Assembly (NCBI GenBank): GCA_018417955.1
Contig: JACTVC010000028.1
Coordinates: forward strand, 620,001-684,000
Origin: Laccaria trichodermophora
Lineage: Eukaryota; Basidiomycota; Agaricomycetes; Agaricales; Hydnangiaceae
DNA: 64,000 nucleotides
Direction: 5' to 3'
Below are positions 43,467-55,051 of the stretch, piece after piece. The position numbers were made by a program, and so were the translations under genes. Numbering within the stretch: position 1 is the stretch's first letter; every line of letters starts with the position of its first letter. A model generated the notes under the pieces. That model did no database searches and was not told the origin of the DNA. It saw only the letters and a program-made list of their open reading frames with translations.

Positions 43467-44072
43467 TAGTGTTTGGAAGTCCGGTCTCGTGACTGGAAAA
43501 AGACCGTAACCAGACCAGACCAAGACCGTAACCAGACCAGACCAAGACCGCAAAAGACCGGACCTGTGGTTACGGTCTTTTATTTTTGAAATGTAAAGAC
43601 CGCAAAAAGACTGGTTAACGTGAACCGGTTTTGACCGGTTTGGACCGGTCTTTTATAGCCCCTTAAATACCCTTTAAAACGCACCCAAGAACGTACGATT
43701 TGGTAAAAAAACGAGAGAGATATGAATTAAAATGTAAATTACTTTGGGGAATAATAGATGTACCAGACTTATTTTATAGAAGCACCAATTCCTAACGGAA
43801 TTTAACGTTCTTGGGCTCGTTTTGAAGCTATTAAAAATGTTAATAAATTTACCGATTAATAATTTTAAAATATTGGCCTAAAGACCGGTCATAAACCAGT
43901 TAAAACCGATGCAGACCGAAACTGGTCTATAGACCGCAAAAAACCGCGGTCTGCAGTCTTTTTGCGGTCCGGTCTGGTCTTTTGACTTCTGGGGAAAATG
44001 CAGACCAGTTACGGTTACGGTTAACGCCCCTGGGCATCAAAAAACCGGACCGAACCGGACTTTCAAACACTA
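43467..44072. mobile_element. Non-autonomous hAT-type element nested in foldback 1
   Basis: A 606 bp element with tips TAGTGTTTGGAAGTCCGGT and (inverse) TAGTGTTTGAAAGTCCGGT. It is flanked by an 8 bp duplication TGGAAAAG (43459-43466 and 44073-44080). TAG-type tips plus 8 bp duplications are hallmarks of hAT elements. The interior is filled with GACCG/ACCGGT motifs. No coding frame. The matching place in the left arm (38755-38775, inverse) is empty, which proves the insertion. Confidence 0.9.
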
Positions 44073-44349
44073 TGGAAAAGTGCCCATTTCTTTATTTGGA
44101 AGTGCACACTGGACCCTGAAAACAGTGCCCAACAGAAATATCCCAGGGATCAGAATGAAATATCCTAGGTATTCATATGAAAATTGCAATGAAATATCCC
44201 AGGGATGAGAATGAAATATCTATTGAAATATCCTAGGGATGAGAATGAAATATCCTAGGGTTCGGAATGAAATATCCAATCAAATATCCCAGGGATGAAC
44301 ATGAAATAGCCATTGCTGGTTTTTATCATAAAAGTGGTAGCCACTAGTG

Positions 44350-44715
44350 TACAATCAACCTTCATTCAAGTCAGCAGGACGTCATCGTCGAAGGAAGAAC
44401 GAGCTCACCAACTCAACAAGCTGTTGAATATCAGGATGAATAACCAGATCCACCCCCGAAATCTCCAGATTCTGCTGTAAATGCGACAAACTCAAGTCGA
44501 GCTCTGTAAACTTTCTCTTTGTCATCGGTATACCCAACTTAGCTTCTCCACCTCCACCTCCACCCCCTGTGCCTTTCCCTCCGCCTGCCCTAGTCCCTAC
44601 AAACGCGTCGATCCAACACCATGTGTAAACATTTGTATGGCGTCTTGCCCCACCAAAGAGATGGAGCAGATGGAGCCGCGTAAAGAGCGGTACAAGTGGA
44701 TTGAGGTACATGGTT
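44350..44715 (-). pseudogene. Dynein heavy-chain tail pseudogene, copy 2, 5' part
   Basis: The minus strand reads WIDAFVGTR, a Gly-rich linker, AKLGIPMTKRKFTELDLSLS and VDLVIHPDIQ. It continues the 37215-38197 fragment beyond foldback element 1. Confidence 0.78.
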
Positions 44716-45720
44716 CATTTCATGAGTGCGAGTGTCATGATGTGCATTGTATGTCAGATGTGGGGTGAAGTGGTATGTAGGTGTTGGTGTTCCTCCATCA
44801 TCTGTGTCGTTTCTCGGTGAATGTATGAATAGAACAACCCAACATTGCCTGGAGCACGGAGCCCTTCAAGCACAGACAATCCACAGAGATATACGATGCG
44901 CGCATATTCAGCCACTGCCACATATTGACCCCTACTCCTCCTTGTGATATCATATATGAACCACACACTGGGTGGTTGAGGACCAACATGGAGGAAGTGC
45001 TTTGGTTGCTAAGAATCGGCCTTTTGTGGTGGAAACACGCGGAAGAGGGCCAGAGAGATGGAGGGCAGACACCCCTTGAATGGGTAGATGAAGGGACTCG
45101 GGTGCTTGTGCGATGTGGTATGGGAGACAGAGGCAGAATGAGATGGAAAGGGACTGGGCACGAGCGGAGGGTCACTGGTCAGAGCTGGAGGAGTGCAGGA
45201 TGACAACAATTATCGGTAGACAGTTGTTGTGAGAGATGTAGAATGGGTGTGTGTTCCAGAAAGGAAAAATCAGAGAAGGGAGGTTCAGTGGGAGGGTGGA
45301 TGAATGAGTAGCCGATGTGGATGCAGAGAGAAGGATGTCATTTGGGGGATGGTGAATGATGGACTCATCTATCACCGTGTCAATGCGGGGGAAGGGAGGC
45401 AGCAATCAGGAGAGGTCAAGAGCAGCTCTCTCTGTGAGTCTTCTGCACCACGAGCTGACCAATCGCTTGCAAGAGTGGGTCCCGGTCAACCTCCATGCAG
45501 AGGAAAAATCTCCCTTCGATCTGTACAAATTTCAACAATGGAGAAGTTCCACAGTGAAAACCATGTATGATGATGTCCTTCCGCCAGCAGAGCACTACAC
45601 TTTCAACATCCAAACTACACTGCGCACCTTCACCACAACTCGCAGTTGAATGCTGAGCACTGAGTACTGAGCACTCAAGAGGCTTCAAATTCAACCAATT
45701 ATCTGAGGGATTCGAGGATG
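44716..45720. repeat. Module A, copy 3
   Basis: Collinear with 9701-10560 and 22031-23200. It contains CACTGGGTGGTTGAG (about 44966), CTTGAATGGGTAGATGAAGG (about 45073), TCACCGTGTCAATGCGGG (about 45373) and the broken frame ending NIQTTLRTFTTTRS (45648). Confidence 0.7.
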
Positions 45721-45802
45721 GTAGATTTCGTTGAGCATACCGCCATTGAGCTGCAAAAAGATTGAGTTTTGAGTTCCGTTAGAAGTGATGGTGAGTATCA
45801 TG

Positions 45803-45820
45803 GGCAAATTGCGGTAAGCG
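45803..45820 (+). promoter_or_regulatory. Conserved upstream motif of WD40 copy 6
   Basis: GGCAAATTGCGGTAAGCG, 18 of 19 bases of the shared motif, ends 53 bp before the start codon. Confidence 0.4.
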
Positions 45821-45872
45821 AGCTGTCTTATTTGGTAAAGTATCATTCTTACCATGTTCTCACCAGCCACTG

Positions 45873-47336
45873 ATGGATGAACCACCTTCACCATTGCTCA
45901 AGTCAAGGATTCCCAGAAAGACCATCATCATTGACCACAACTTGTGAGAAGTCTTTTGTACATGTATCGAAGTTTGAATACAATCCGATTTCATCTTGCA
46001 GATACACATGTCCACCTCGAGTCGACGACCTTCATTGTCCTCTTCGAAAGGGTACCATCTATTATCACCTGGACAGTGCGATATTTGAGCACAACATCGA
46101 TTCCTTCAAAAAACATGAGGTTGGTTCACATGCCGCTCATTGACAAAGTCGTGTGCAACTCACTATGCCTTCAAGCCACGAATCATTGTCCCAAAACCTC
46201 CATCGGGGCGTTTAACAGGTATTTTGTTCGTCCCCATCAAAGGCAATTGGATCCTGCTATTCACCAAGTACATGAAAAAATTCGAAATGGCGCTTTCTGA
46301 GTCCTATATACACCTATCGATCCACGAAATCCGCTCCAATAATCGTGTTGGTCCCACTCTGTGGTCTTTCAATGGTAGCATTGATGGTCACTTCAATATT
46401 TCTGATTTGGAGCTGATAAAATCCACTGAAAATGCATTGGAAATCACTTTTGGAATCCAATTTATCGACCATTGGAAGCTGTTCAACATCTCTACGACTG
46501 ACACTGATGCCTCAGATAAATTTCCTCTAATTGAGTCCAGGAGAGTAGATTTTGATCTAAACTTCAAGTCAAAGTCAGCCTTGTTTGATAATGATCTCAG
46601 TTTGTTTGAAATTTTCATGCAGTCATGGACCTGCTCTAATGTGTTCTCCAAGTTATATTATCCCCTGACAGGCACATTCTCCTAAACGTGGATTCAGAGA
46701 GAGGACGATGCAATGAAACGATTGACATTCACTATTCGGATTCCAGTGACCCAGACAATGTGAACTTTCTCCTTGTTACCCGCATGGCTACTATTCCCAT
46801 CATACCCTGGGACCTAGAAATATTTCCTATCACCATTCATGCACCAACACTTGCATTTTCTGCAGATGGGTCCAAGTTTGCTATGGGTATGGGTTGCGGT
46901 GGAGTGTCTGTTTGGGATATCCAAAACAAAGTTCCTTTAAAGACATTCATGGAGGTCCCCAAGTCTGGGTATTATACCCAGCCTGTACGATATCTCAAAT
47001 TCAGCAGTGGAAAACTAGGAAAAGAAGTCCTGGTATTTGTAGAGGTATGTCTGACGTCCACAATCTCATATCCCCACCTCTCAAATAAGTGCTCTGACCT
47101 CTTAGTGGAATGATTCCTCCCTCCTTGAAAGAATTCATGTGATTGATGCAACATCATTTGAGATAGAAGAAATTCTTCCCTTAAAGTTAGAAGGGTTCAG
47201 AAGGGACAAAGAGGTGGGTGCGCTTTTCTTCGATCCAAGTGGGGTAACTCTGTATGTTGAACTTGCTGGAACACTTTATGAGTGGGACCTGTGGACAAAT
47301 GAGACTGGTCCTGAATGGTGGATTGGGGAGGAGTAG
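45873..47336 (+). CDS. WD40-like/DUF2415-like protein, paralogue 6
   Basis: Exons 45873-45943, 46002-46119, 46176-46599, 46653-47044 and 47106-47336 give 411 aa without a stop. Begins MDEPPSPLLKSRIPRKT. Exon 2 is two codons shorter than in copies 2 and 4 (CPPRVDDLHCPLRKGTIYYH). Exon 3 reads PRIIVPKPPSGRLTGILFVP and is extended around KYMKKFEMALSES. Blades: FSADGSKFAMGMGCGGVSVW and FFDPSGVTLYVELAGTLYEW. Exon 5 starts WNDSSLLERIHVIDATSFE and the end is GPEWWIGEE. It follows dynein pseudogene copy 2 and module A copy 3, as copy 4 follows their first copies. Confidence 0.85.
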
Positions 47337-48903
47337 GCTGTCTGCCTTGACAAAAACACTTTTTTATTAGCCATTTGTGGTTTATTAGAATAACTAACAA
47401 GTGTTAAAGCAAAAGAAGTGAGATGAGTGGTGATGGGCCAGAGTCAGAAGCCATGGGAGGCTATACAAAAATCCAGATGTCTTCGTAAACCCAGAAAACA
47501 AAGCGAGAGCTGAAACATCATCAAGGACCAACAAGAACATCAAGATTGTTCATGGCAAGGTGACTTGTGCCAAACCGTCATTGAGCTTCTGGCGGTAGTA
47601 CTGTTTGTTAAATTTTATACCCGACAAAAAGGTGCTTGTGAACGGGGAGTTTGGGGCGTAAAATCAGGCTTGCAATGTGTTGGGGAGGCCCAAGGGATGG
47701 TGGTGACATTTGAAGAATATGTTTCACATACTAAACATCTGCCACTAACATCCATCAACCTACTACACATCAACATCCATCAACCTCTACAAAACTACGC
47801 ACATAGCTTGCCAAGGCCCTGAAATCGCCCCAAACTCCAACAATCTGCAGCGTCAATTCCGACTCCACACCAGAAAGCATGCCTGCCAAATCCTTCACCC
47901 CAGTGGTCACTGGTGGTGAATGTCCTATTGGTGGGTAGGCTGATCATTTGAACATGCAAGGGGAGGGATGCAGGCAGGCGCAGTTACTTTGAGGTTGGAG
48001 GAAGGGTTGAGTGGGGAGAAGGGGATGGAGGGATACAGCCCTGGAAATGTGTCTATCCTGCACGTGACAAGGATATTCACAAATTGCTCAAAGCCACTGA
48101 ATTTTTTGAGGTGCCAATTTCTGAAGAGCTGGGACTGACCAGTCATCCATCTAAAGAGGAATCATCATCCCGAATTACTATTGTCGAATATAAACACACC
48201 TGTCAACTCCTCCCAATCCAAGCCTCGACCTAATTCGTCAAGCAATAAACGAGCAGGACATTCATCCTTGCAGTACCGACATCGACTGGAGAGTCACAAA
48301 ATCCCTGTGTAATCCAAGTTAAGGTGTCTGCTTCTCCAAGGTGGCGAGGGAGATGACATGTCAAATGTTCAATAAGTTGCATTTTTACCTGGGTGTTTGC
48401 TTGAGGAAAATAGAGGGCGTAGCGAATCACAGATAGATGGGGAGGGTGTGGATGCAAACGGAGGAGTCAGCAGCTAAACTCAAGAGGCCAATGGACACCC
48501 TAACTCCAACGTCTGCAGATGCCTCTGAGTGCAGACAACCAACCTCGCAAATATGAATGGAATGCCAGTGTTCGTCAGCTCAGCACTGGCTTAGTGAGAA
48601 GATAGCCTCAATCCAGGAGCCCAGCCTGACATTGAGTAACTGGACGGCGAGTACAAATTGAAAGCTGGAAACATTTAATGGCATGTAACCTGGATGCGGT
48701 CGAGTTTGGAAGCAGGGAAGCATGTGTGGTGATGGCTTTGAAATTCAAGGGGTCCACTGAGGCGGCAGAGCTCGTTCATAGAGTCAAACCATCTTTCAAA
48801 GGGACAATACCCTGACCTTTCAAGAGGGCTTCCTCTGTGACTCTCATCCCTGCACGGAGGCGTGCTAACACGAAGTGAAGATAATTGAAGGCTGTTCTCG
48901 CAC
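47337..48903. other. Interval between WD40 copy 6 and foldback 2
   Basis: About 60 bp of shared WD40 3' flank, then unique sequence. Frames at 47565-47822 (+) and 48230-48457 (-) are short and unrecognised. No repeat structure is obvious. Confidence 0.3.
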
Positions 48904-49059
48904 GACTGGTGGCTACCACTTTTATGATTAATCTATGACAGTTGTCTTTGAGGCAATTTGTTATTTGCCATGTGTTTTTATGAAAGAGATTTCATTAGAA
49001 TAGCCCATCCATTTCATTCATTTTGTCACTGGAGTTTTTCATTACCAGACCCTTTCATT

Positions 49060-50110
49060 GCTGATTTCATTGCAATTTTTCATTTACTGGTGTGTTTTCA
49101 TTACCATTTCTTAGGATTGAAATTATTGGGATATTTCATTGGGTCCTCTGGCGCTTTCATTACCATTTCATTGAGTTTTCATTAGGATATTTCATTCTGC
49201 CCTCTGATACTTTCATTGCCATTTCATTGAATTTTCATTAGGATATTTCATTGGGTTGTCTGGCACTTTCATTGCCATTTCATTGAATTTTCATTAGAAT
49301 ATTTCATTGGGTTGTCTGGCACTTTCATTGCCATTTCATTGAATTTTCATTAGAATATTTCATTGGGTTCTCTGGTGCTTTCATTGCCATTTCATTGAAT
49401 TTTCATTAGGATATTTCATTGGGTTGTCTGGCACTTTCATTGCCATTTCATTGAATTTTCATTAGAATATTTCATTGGGTTCTCTGGTGCTTTCATTGTC
49501 ATTTCATTGAATTTTCATTAGGATATTTCATTGGGTTGTCTAGCACTTTCATTGCCATTTCATTGAATTTTCATTAGAATATTTCATTGGGTTCTCTGGT
49601 GCTTTCATTGTCATTTCATTGAATTTTCATTAGGATATTTCATTGGGTTGTCTAGCACTTTCATTGCCATTTCATTGAATTTTCATTAGAATATTTCATT
49701 GGGTTCTCTGGCGCTTTCATTGCCATTTCATTGAATTTTCATTTAGGATATTTCATTGGGTTCTCTGGCGCTTTCATTGCCATTTCATTGAATTTTCATT
49801 AAAATATTTCATTAGGTTCTCTGGCGCTTTCATTGAATTTTCATTAGGATATTTCATTCAGCTCTCTGGCTCTTTCAATACCTTTTCTTAGAATTTTCAT
49901 TAGGATATTTCATTGGGTCCTCTGGCACTTTCATTAACATTTCATTACAATTTCTTAAATTTCCCATTAGGATATTTCATTGAGCATCTTGACCATTTCA
50001 TTACTTCTCATTAGGTTGTTGCATTAGGCTCCTTGGTGCTTTCATTACTATTTCTTAGATTTCTCATTAGGATATTTCATTGGGCCCTTTGACGCTTTCA
50101 TTACTGGAAA
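49060..50110. repeat. ~56 bp TTTCATTGCCATTTCATTG satellite, left arm
   Basis: About 16 units, each with CTTTCATTGCCATTTCATTG, AATTTTCATTAGGATATTTC and TTGGGTTGTCTGGCA variants. Alternating TCTCTGG/TGTCTGG units point to a higher-order two-unit repeat. Confidence 0.9.
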
Positions 50111-52179
50111 CAATGATCATATCACATGGGTTGTTTGGGTTGTTGGGAGGGTGATCACATGACCAATTTCCCAAAATAGTCAAAAAATGAAAGTTGTAGC
50201 CCTTTACCATAGCTTCCAGAATCTGTTTGAATTATGTTCTGAAGTGCTTCCATTGTGGAGATATGAGGTAAAAGATTTCTCTTGCCACCGGCTTTTTTCG
50301 ACCTTTTTGCATTTTTCTCCATGAAGACAGCACCAAACAACATGATTTCAACAGATTCAGAAAGCTAAGAGAGGAGGTTGCAATTATCATATCATGGGAA
50401 AAATGACCAAAAAAGGAAGGTGCATACCCTAAAAAGGAAATTGACACTGATAGACTGCCAACAATTAATGATAGACCAGATATAGACTACAACATTTACT
50501 AACAGACTATAAAAGACTACAAAAAAAGTCAGACACTACAAATTTTACTGATAGACTAACTATTGTCCACTTGCAAGACTACAAAAGTTTGTAGTGTCTG
50601 CTTTTTCAGTCTACAAAGTTTGTAGTGTCTGTCTTTTCAGTCTACAAAAGTTTGTAGTGTCTGCTTTTTGAGACTACAAATGTTTGTAGTGTCTGCTTTT
50701 TGAGACTACAAATGTTTGTAGTGCCTGCTTTTTCAGTTCTACAAAAGTTTGTAGTGTCCGCTTTTTGAGACTACAAAAGTTTATAGTCTGCTCTTCTGAC
50801 ATTTAGTTTGCACTGTCCTTGACTATGTATATGTTGAGGGGAACATGGTTGAAGGTTGATATGAGTCAACCTTTTCTCATTCTTGTAACATTTGCATGCC
50901 CCATGGTTGTCTTTCATATTGAGGAAACCTATACCAACTTTTCAAACAAACCATATCCTATGTCTGACCTTAGGTGAACTTCTATTCATATCAGTAGCTA
51001 ATGGTCTCTGTCTGCCCATTCTGAACCATTCTCTGTCACTAGTCTGTCTCTGTCTTCTTGTCAGTCTTCCCTGAAAGGCTTTGAAGGATACTAGGAGTGA
51101 TTTATGGAAGGCTGTCTCATCTCAACATTTATTTAGGATTCAAGTGAAAGTTGAAACACAACCTATATAGAATCTGGAGAACCATTCATGTCAATGTTGA
51201 CCATCATTAGACATAGAACACCAGACAGCCTTCTTGACAGAATATGACTGATGAATGACAACTATTGAGTATAGGCAGACAGGACCAGTAGCTACTGATA
51301 TAAACAGAAGTTTACTTGAGGTCAGAGATAGGATGTGGTTGGTTTGAAAAGTTGGTATAGGTTTCCTCAACATGAAAGACAACCATGGGGCATGCAAATG
51401 TTACAAGAATGAGAAAAGGTTGACTCATATCAACCTTCAACCATGTTCCCCTCAACATATACATAGTCAAGGACAGTGCAAACTAAATGTCAGAAGAGCA
51501 GACTATAAACTTTTGTAGTCTCAAAAAGCGGACACTACAAACTTTTGTAGAACTGAAAAAGCAGGCACTACAAACATTTGTAGTCTCAAAAAGCAGACAC
51601 TACAAACATTTGTAGTCTCAAAAAGCAGACACTACAAACTTTTGTAGACTGAAAAGACAGACACTACAAACTTTGTAGACTGAAAAAGCAGACACTACAA
51701 ACTTTTGTAGTCTTGCAAGTGGACAATAGTTAGTCTATCAGTAAAATTTGTAGTGTCTGACTTTTTTTGTAGTCTTTTATAGTCTGTTAGTAAATGTTGT
51801 AGTCTATATCTGGTCTATCATTAATTGTTGGCAGTCTATCAGTGTCAATTTCCTTTTTAGGGTATGCACCTTCCTTTTTTGGTCATTTTTCCCATGATAT
51901 GATAATTGCAACCTCCTCTCTTAGCTTTCTGAATCTGTTGAAATCATGTTGTTTGGTGCTGTCTTCATGGAGAAAAATGCAAAAAGGTCGAAAAAAGCCG
52001 GTGGCAAGAGAAATCTTTTACCTCATATCTCCACAATGGAAGCACTTCAGAACATAATTCAAACAGATTCTGGAAGCTATGGTAAAGGGCTACAACTTTC
52101 ATTTTTTGACTATTTTGGGAAATTGGTCATGTGATCACCCTCCCAACAACCCAAACAACCCATGTGATATGATCATTGT

Positions 52180-53240
52180 TTCCAGTAATGAAAGCGTCAA
52201 AGGGCCCAATGAAATATCCTAATGAGAAATCTAAGAAATAGTAATGAAAGCACCAAGGAGCCTAATGCAACAACCTAATGAGAAGTAATGAAATGGTCAA
52301 GATGCTCAATGAAATATCCTAATGGGAAATTTAAGAAATTGTAATGAAATGTTAATGAAAGTGCCAGAGGACCCAATGAAATATCCTAATGAAAATTCTA
52401 AGAAAAGGTATTGAAAGAGCCAGAGAGCTGAATGAAATATCCTAATGAAAATTCAATGAAAGCGCCAGAGAACCTAATGAAATATTTTAATGAAAATTCA
52501 ATGAAATGGCAATGAAAGCGCCAGAGAACCCAATGAAATATCCTAAATGAAAATTCAATGAAATGGCAATGAAAGCGCCAGAGAACCCAATGAAATATTC
52601 TAATGAAAATTCAATGAAATGGCAATGAAAGTGCTAGACAACCCAATGAAATATCCTAATGAAAATTCAATGAAATGACAATGAAAGCACCAGAGAACCC
52701 AATGAAATATTCTAATGAAAATTCAATGAAATGGCAATGAAAGTGCTAGACAACCCAATGAAATATCCTAATGAAAATTCAATGAAATGACAATGAAAGC
52801 ACCAGAGAACCCAATGAAATATTCTAATGAAAATTCAATGAAATGGCAATGAAAGTGCTAGACAACCCAATGAAATATCCTAATGAAAATTCAATGAAAT
52901 GACAATGAAAGCACCAGAGAACCCAATGAAATATTCTAATGAAAATTCAATGAAATGGCAATGAAAGTGCTAGACAACCCAATGAAATATCCTAATGAAA
53001 ATTCAATGAAATGACAATGAAAGCACCAGAGAACCCAATGAAATATTCTAATGAAAATTCAATGAAATGGCAATGAAAGTGCCAGACAACCCAATGAAAG
53101 ATCCTAATGAAAATTCAATGAAATGGCAATGAAAGCACCAGATAGTCAAATGAAATATCCTAATGAAAATTCAAAGAAACGAAAATGAAAGCGCCAGAGG
53201 GCCTAGTGGGAGTCCTAATGAAAATGGTAATGAAAGCACA
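52180..53240. repeat. ~56 bp satellite, right arm (inverse)
   Basis: Inverse of 49060-50110 with similar unit order (AATGAAATATCCTAATGAAA). The unit count appears slightly different, so the arms are not frozen copies. Confidence 0.85.
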
Positions 53241-53456
53241 GCTCTAAATGAAAATTCACAATGAAATTAGGAATGAAAGGGTTTAGAATGTGAACTGGAT
53301 ATTTCATTTCGCTTGCCCATACTTTATGAAAGACCAAATGAATGAAATAGATGGGCCATCCTAATGAAATCTCTCTCATAAAAACACATGGCAAATAACA
53401 AAAAGGCTGTAGGACAGTTGTCATTGATTAATCATAAATAGTGGTAGCCACCAGTG

Positions 53457-53768
53457 CTTGCACCTGGCAGGGTCACAGGGAGTAGTTCCAACATCATAAC
53501 GTGTGTGTTGGCCATTGATAGAAATGTGCGTCAAGGAATACTTCAAAAGCCCTGAGGCCTGACCTTACAGTTGGTTGAACAGCGAACATGGACTCAGGGC
53601 CTCAACAGCCCAGCTTCTCTCCTCGTGATCGGCAAATTGCAGTAACCGACACTTGTCCGAGTGCGCCTATACGGCAAAGCATTGTTCTTTCCGTATTCTC
53701 ACCAGACATCGATATATGAACTGCTTTCACCATTTTTTTCACATTCTTACCTTCCAAGGACAGATGAA
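53457..53768. other. Upstream region of WD40 copy 7
   Basis: Contains the shared motif as CGGCAAATTGCAGTAACCG (53630-53648, 17 of 19) and the TTCTTTCCGTATTCTCACCAG block that precedes the start codon in other copies. A ~90 bp extra stretch lies between that block and the start. Confidence 0.45.
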
Positions 53769-55051
53769 ATGCCTTCACCAAGTTCAACGGATCAGCCGCC
53801 TTCACAAATGGATGAATTACCTTCCCCATTGCTAAAATCAAGGATTCCCAGAAAGACCGAGATCTCTGACTACAACTTGTGAGAATCTTCTGTATATGTT
53901 TCTAAGTTTGAACATGATTGTTCACCTTGCAGATTCACACATGACAAAGAATCTGAAATTTATGACCTCCATTGTCCTCTTTAAAAGGGAATTGTTTATT
54001 ATCGCCTGGGCGGTGCGATATTTGAGCACAACATCCATTCCTCTGAAAAAATGAGGTTAGTTCATACCCCACTCATTGAGAAAGTCATGTACAGCTCACT
54101 ATGCCTTCAAGCCCCGAATCATTGTCCCCAAACATCCATCATGGCGTTTAGCAGAATTTTCGTTCTTCCCCATCAAAGGCAATCAGATCCTACTAACCAC
54201 AAAGTACTTTGAAAAGACAACTCTTAGGTCCTATCTACCCTATCTACACCTATCAATCCACGAAATCCACTCCAATAACCGTGTTGGCTCTGCTCTGTGG
54301 TCTTTCAAAGGTAGCGTTGATCGTCACTTTGGTGGTTTGAAGCTGATAAAATCCGCCGAAAATGCATCGGGTCTCACTTTTGAGGTGCAGTTTGGTGACC
54401 ATTGGAAGCTGTTCGGCATCTCTACTACTGACACTGACGCCTTGAATAAATTTCCTCTCATTGAGTCAGGAAGAATAGATTTTGATCTAAAGCTCAAGTT
54501 GAACGGTCAGTCTCGGTTTGTCCAACATTTTCATTAAACCCGCCCTAATATGTACTTCAAGTCAAACTATCCCCTGACAGGTCCATTCTCCTAAATGCGG
54601 ATTTTGAGGCAGGACGACACAACAAAACAGCCGACATTCACTATTTGCATTCTAATGGCACAAGCTTTTCCTTCGTTACCCGTATATCTATTCCCATTCC
54701 GACCAATGTCCTAAAAACATTTCCTATCGACCTCCAGGCACCAGAACTTGCATTTTCTGCTGATGGGTCCAAGTTTGCCATGGCCATGGCTTGCAGCAAA
54801 GTGTATGTTTGGGAGATCCGAAGCAAAGTTCCTTTAAAGACATTTGACGTGGTAGGCCAGCATGTGCAATATCTTCAATTCAGCAGTGGAAAATCAGGAA
54901 AAGAAGCTCTGGTATTTGTAGTAGCAGTACGTCTGAGGTTCACATTCTTATACCCCCCACCTCTCACATACGTGGTCTGAATCTTTAGGACAATTTATCC
55001 TGTCTTGAAACGATTCATCTTATTGATGCGACATCGTTTGAGACGGATGAG
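53769..55051 (+). pseudogene. WD40-like paralogue 7, 5' part, inactivated
   Basis: Exon 1 is extended by 13 in-frame codons (MPSPSSTDQPPSQ before MDELPSPLLKSRIPRKT). Exon 2 has a TAA at 53982-53984 where other copies read CPLRKG. Exon 3 (from about 54115, PRIIVPKHPSWRLAEFSFFP) ends in the wrong phase at intron 3. Exon 4 keeps FSADGSKFAMAMACSKVYVW and VQYLQFSSGKSGKEALVFVV. Exon 5 starts DNLSCLETIHLIDATSFETD and breaks off at 55051, where the composite insertion begins. Confidence 0.85.

Larger units (their letters stand above)
38198..44349. mobile_element. Giant foldback (palindromic) element 1
   Basis: A 6.15 kb element made of two long inverted arms (38198-about 40440 and about 41880-44349) around a 1.4 kb low-complexity centre. 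The tips read ACTGGTGG...ACCACTTTTATGAT on one side and ACTAGTGGCTACCACTTTTATGAT in inverse on the other. Arm parts are near-identical: the 306 bp stretch 38817-39122 and its inverse 43105-43410 translate identically. The right arm lacks ~300 bp next to the tip and has gained a hAT-type element. No gene is recognised. It interrupts dynein pseudogene copy 2. Confidence 0.85.
48904..53456. mobile_element. Giant foldback (palindromic) element 2
   Basis: A 4.55 kb near-perfect palindrome: arms about 48904-51060 and about 51200-53456 around a ~140 bp centre. The tips GACTGGTGGCTACCACTTTTATGA and the inverse CACTGGTGGCTACCACTATTTATGA match foldback element 1. Flanks CTCGCAC and CTTGCAC look like a 7 bp duplication with one transition. 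Each arm holds a ~56 bp TTTCATT satellite, a ~250 bp block also present in element 1 (GATCACATGACCAATTTCCC) and the CTACAAAAGTTTGTAG array. Identical small frames in both arms (50232-50447 and 51842-52057) are by-products of the palindrome. Confidence 0.85.

Noticed and set aside
38198..44349. Palindrome as an assembly artefact
   Set aside because: The arms differ by a clean hAT insertion with a target duplication and by a ~300 bp deletion; a mirror artefact would be identical.
49060..53240. Regularly spaced repeats that could suggest a CRISPR array
   Set aside because: Spacers are themselves repeats, units are degenerate, the genome is eukaryotic and no cas genes are present. It is satellite DNA in palindrome arms.
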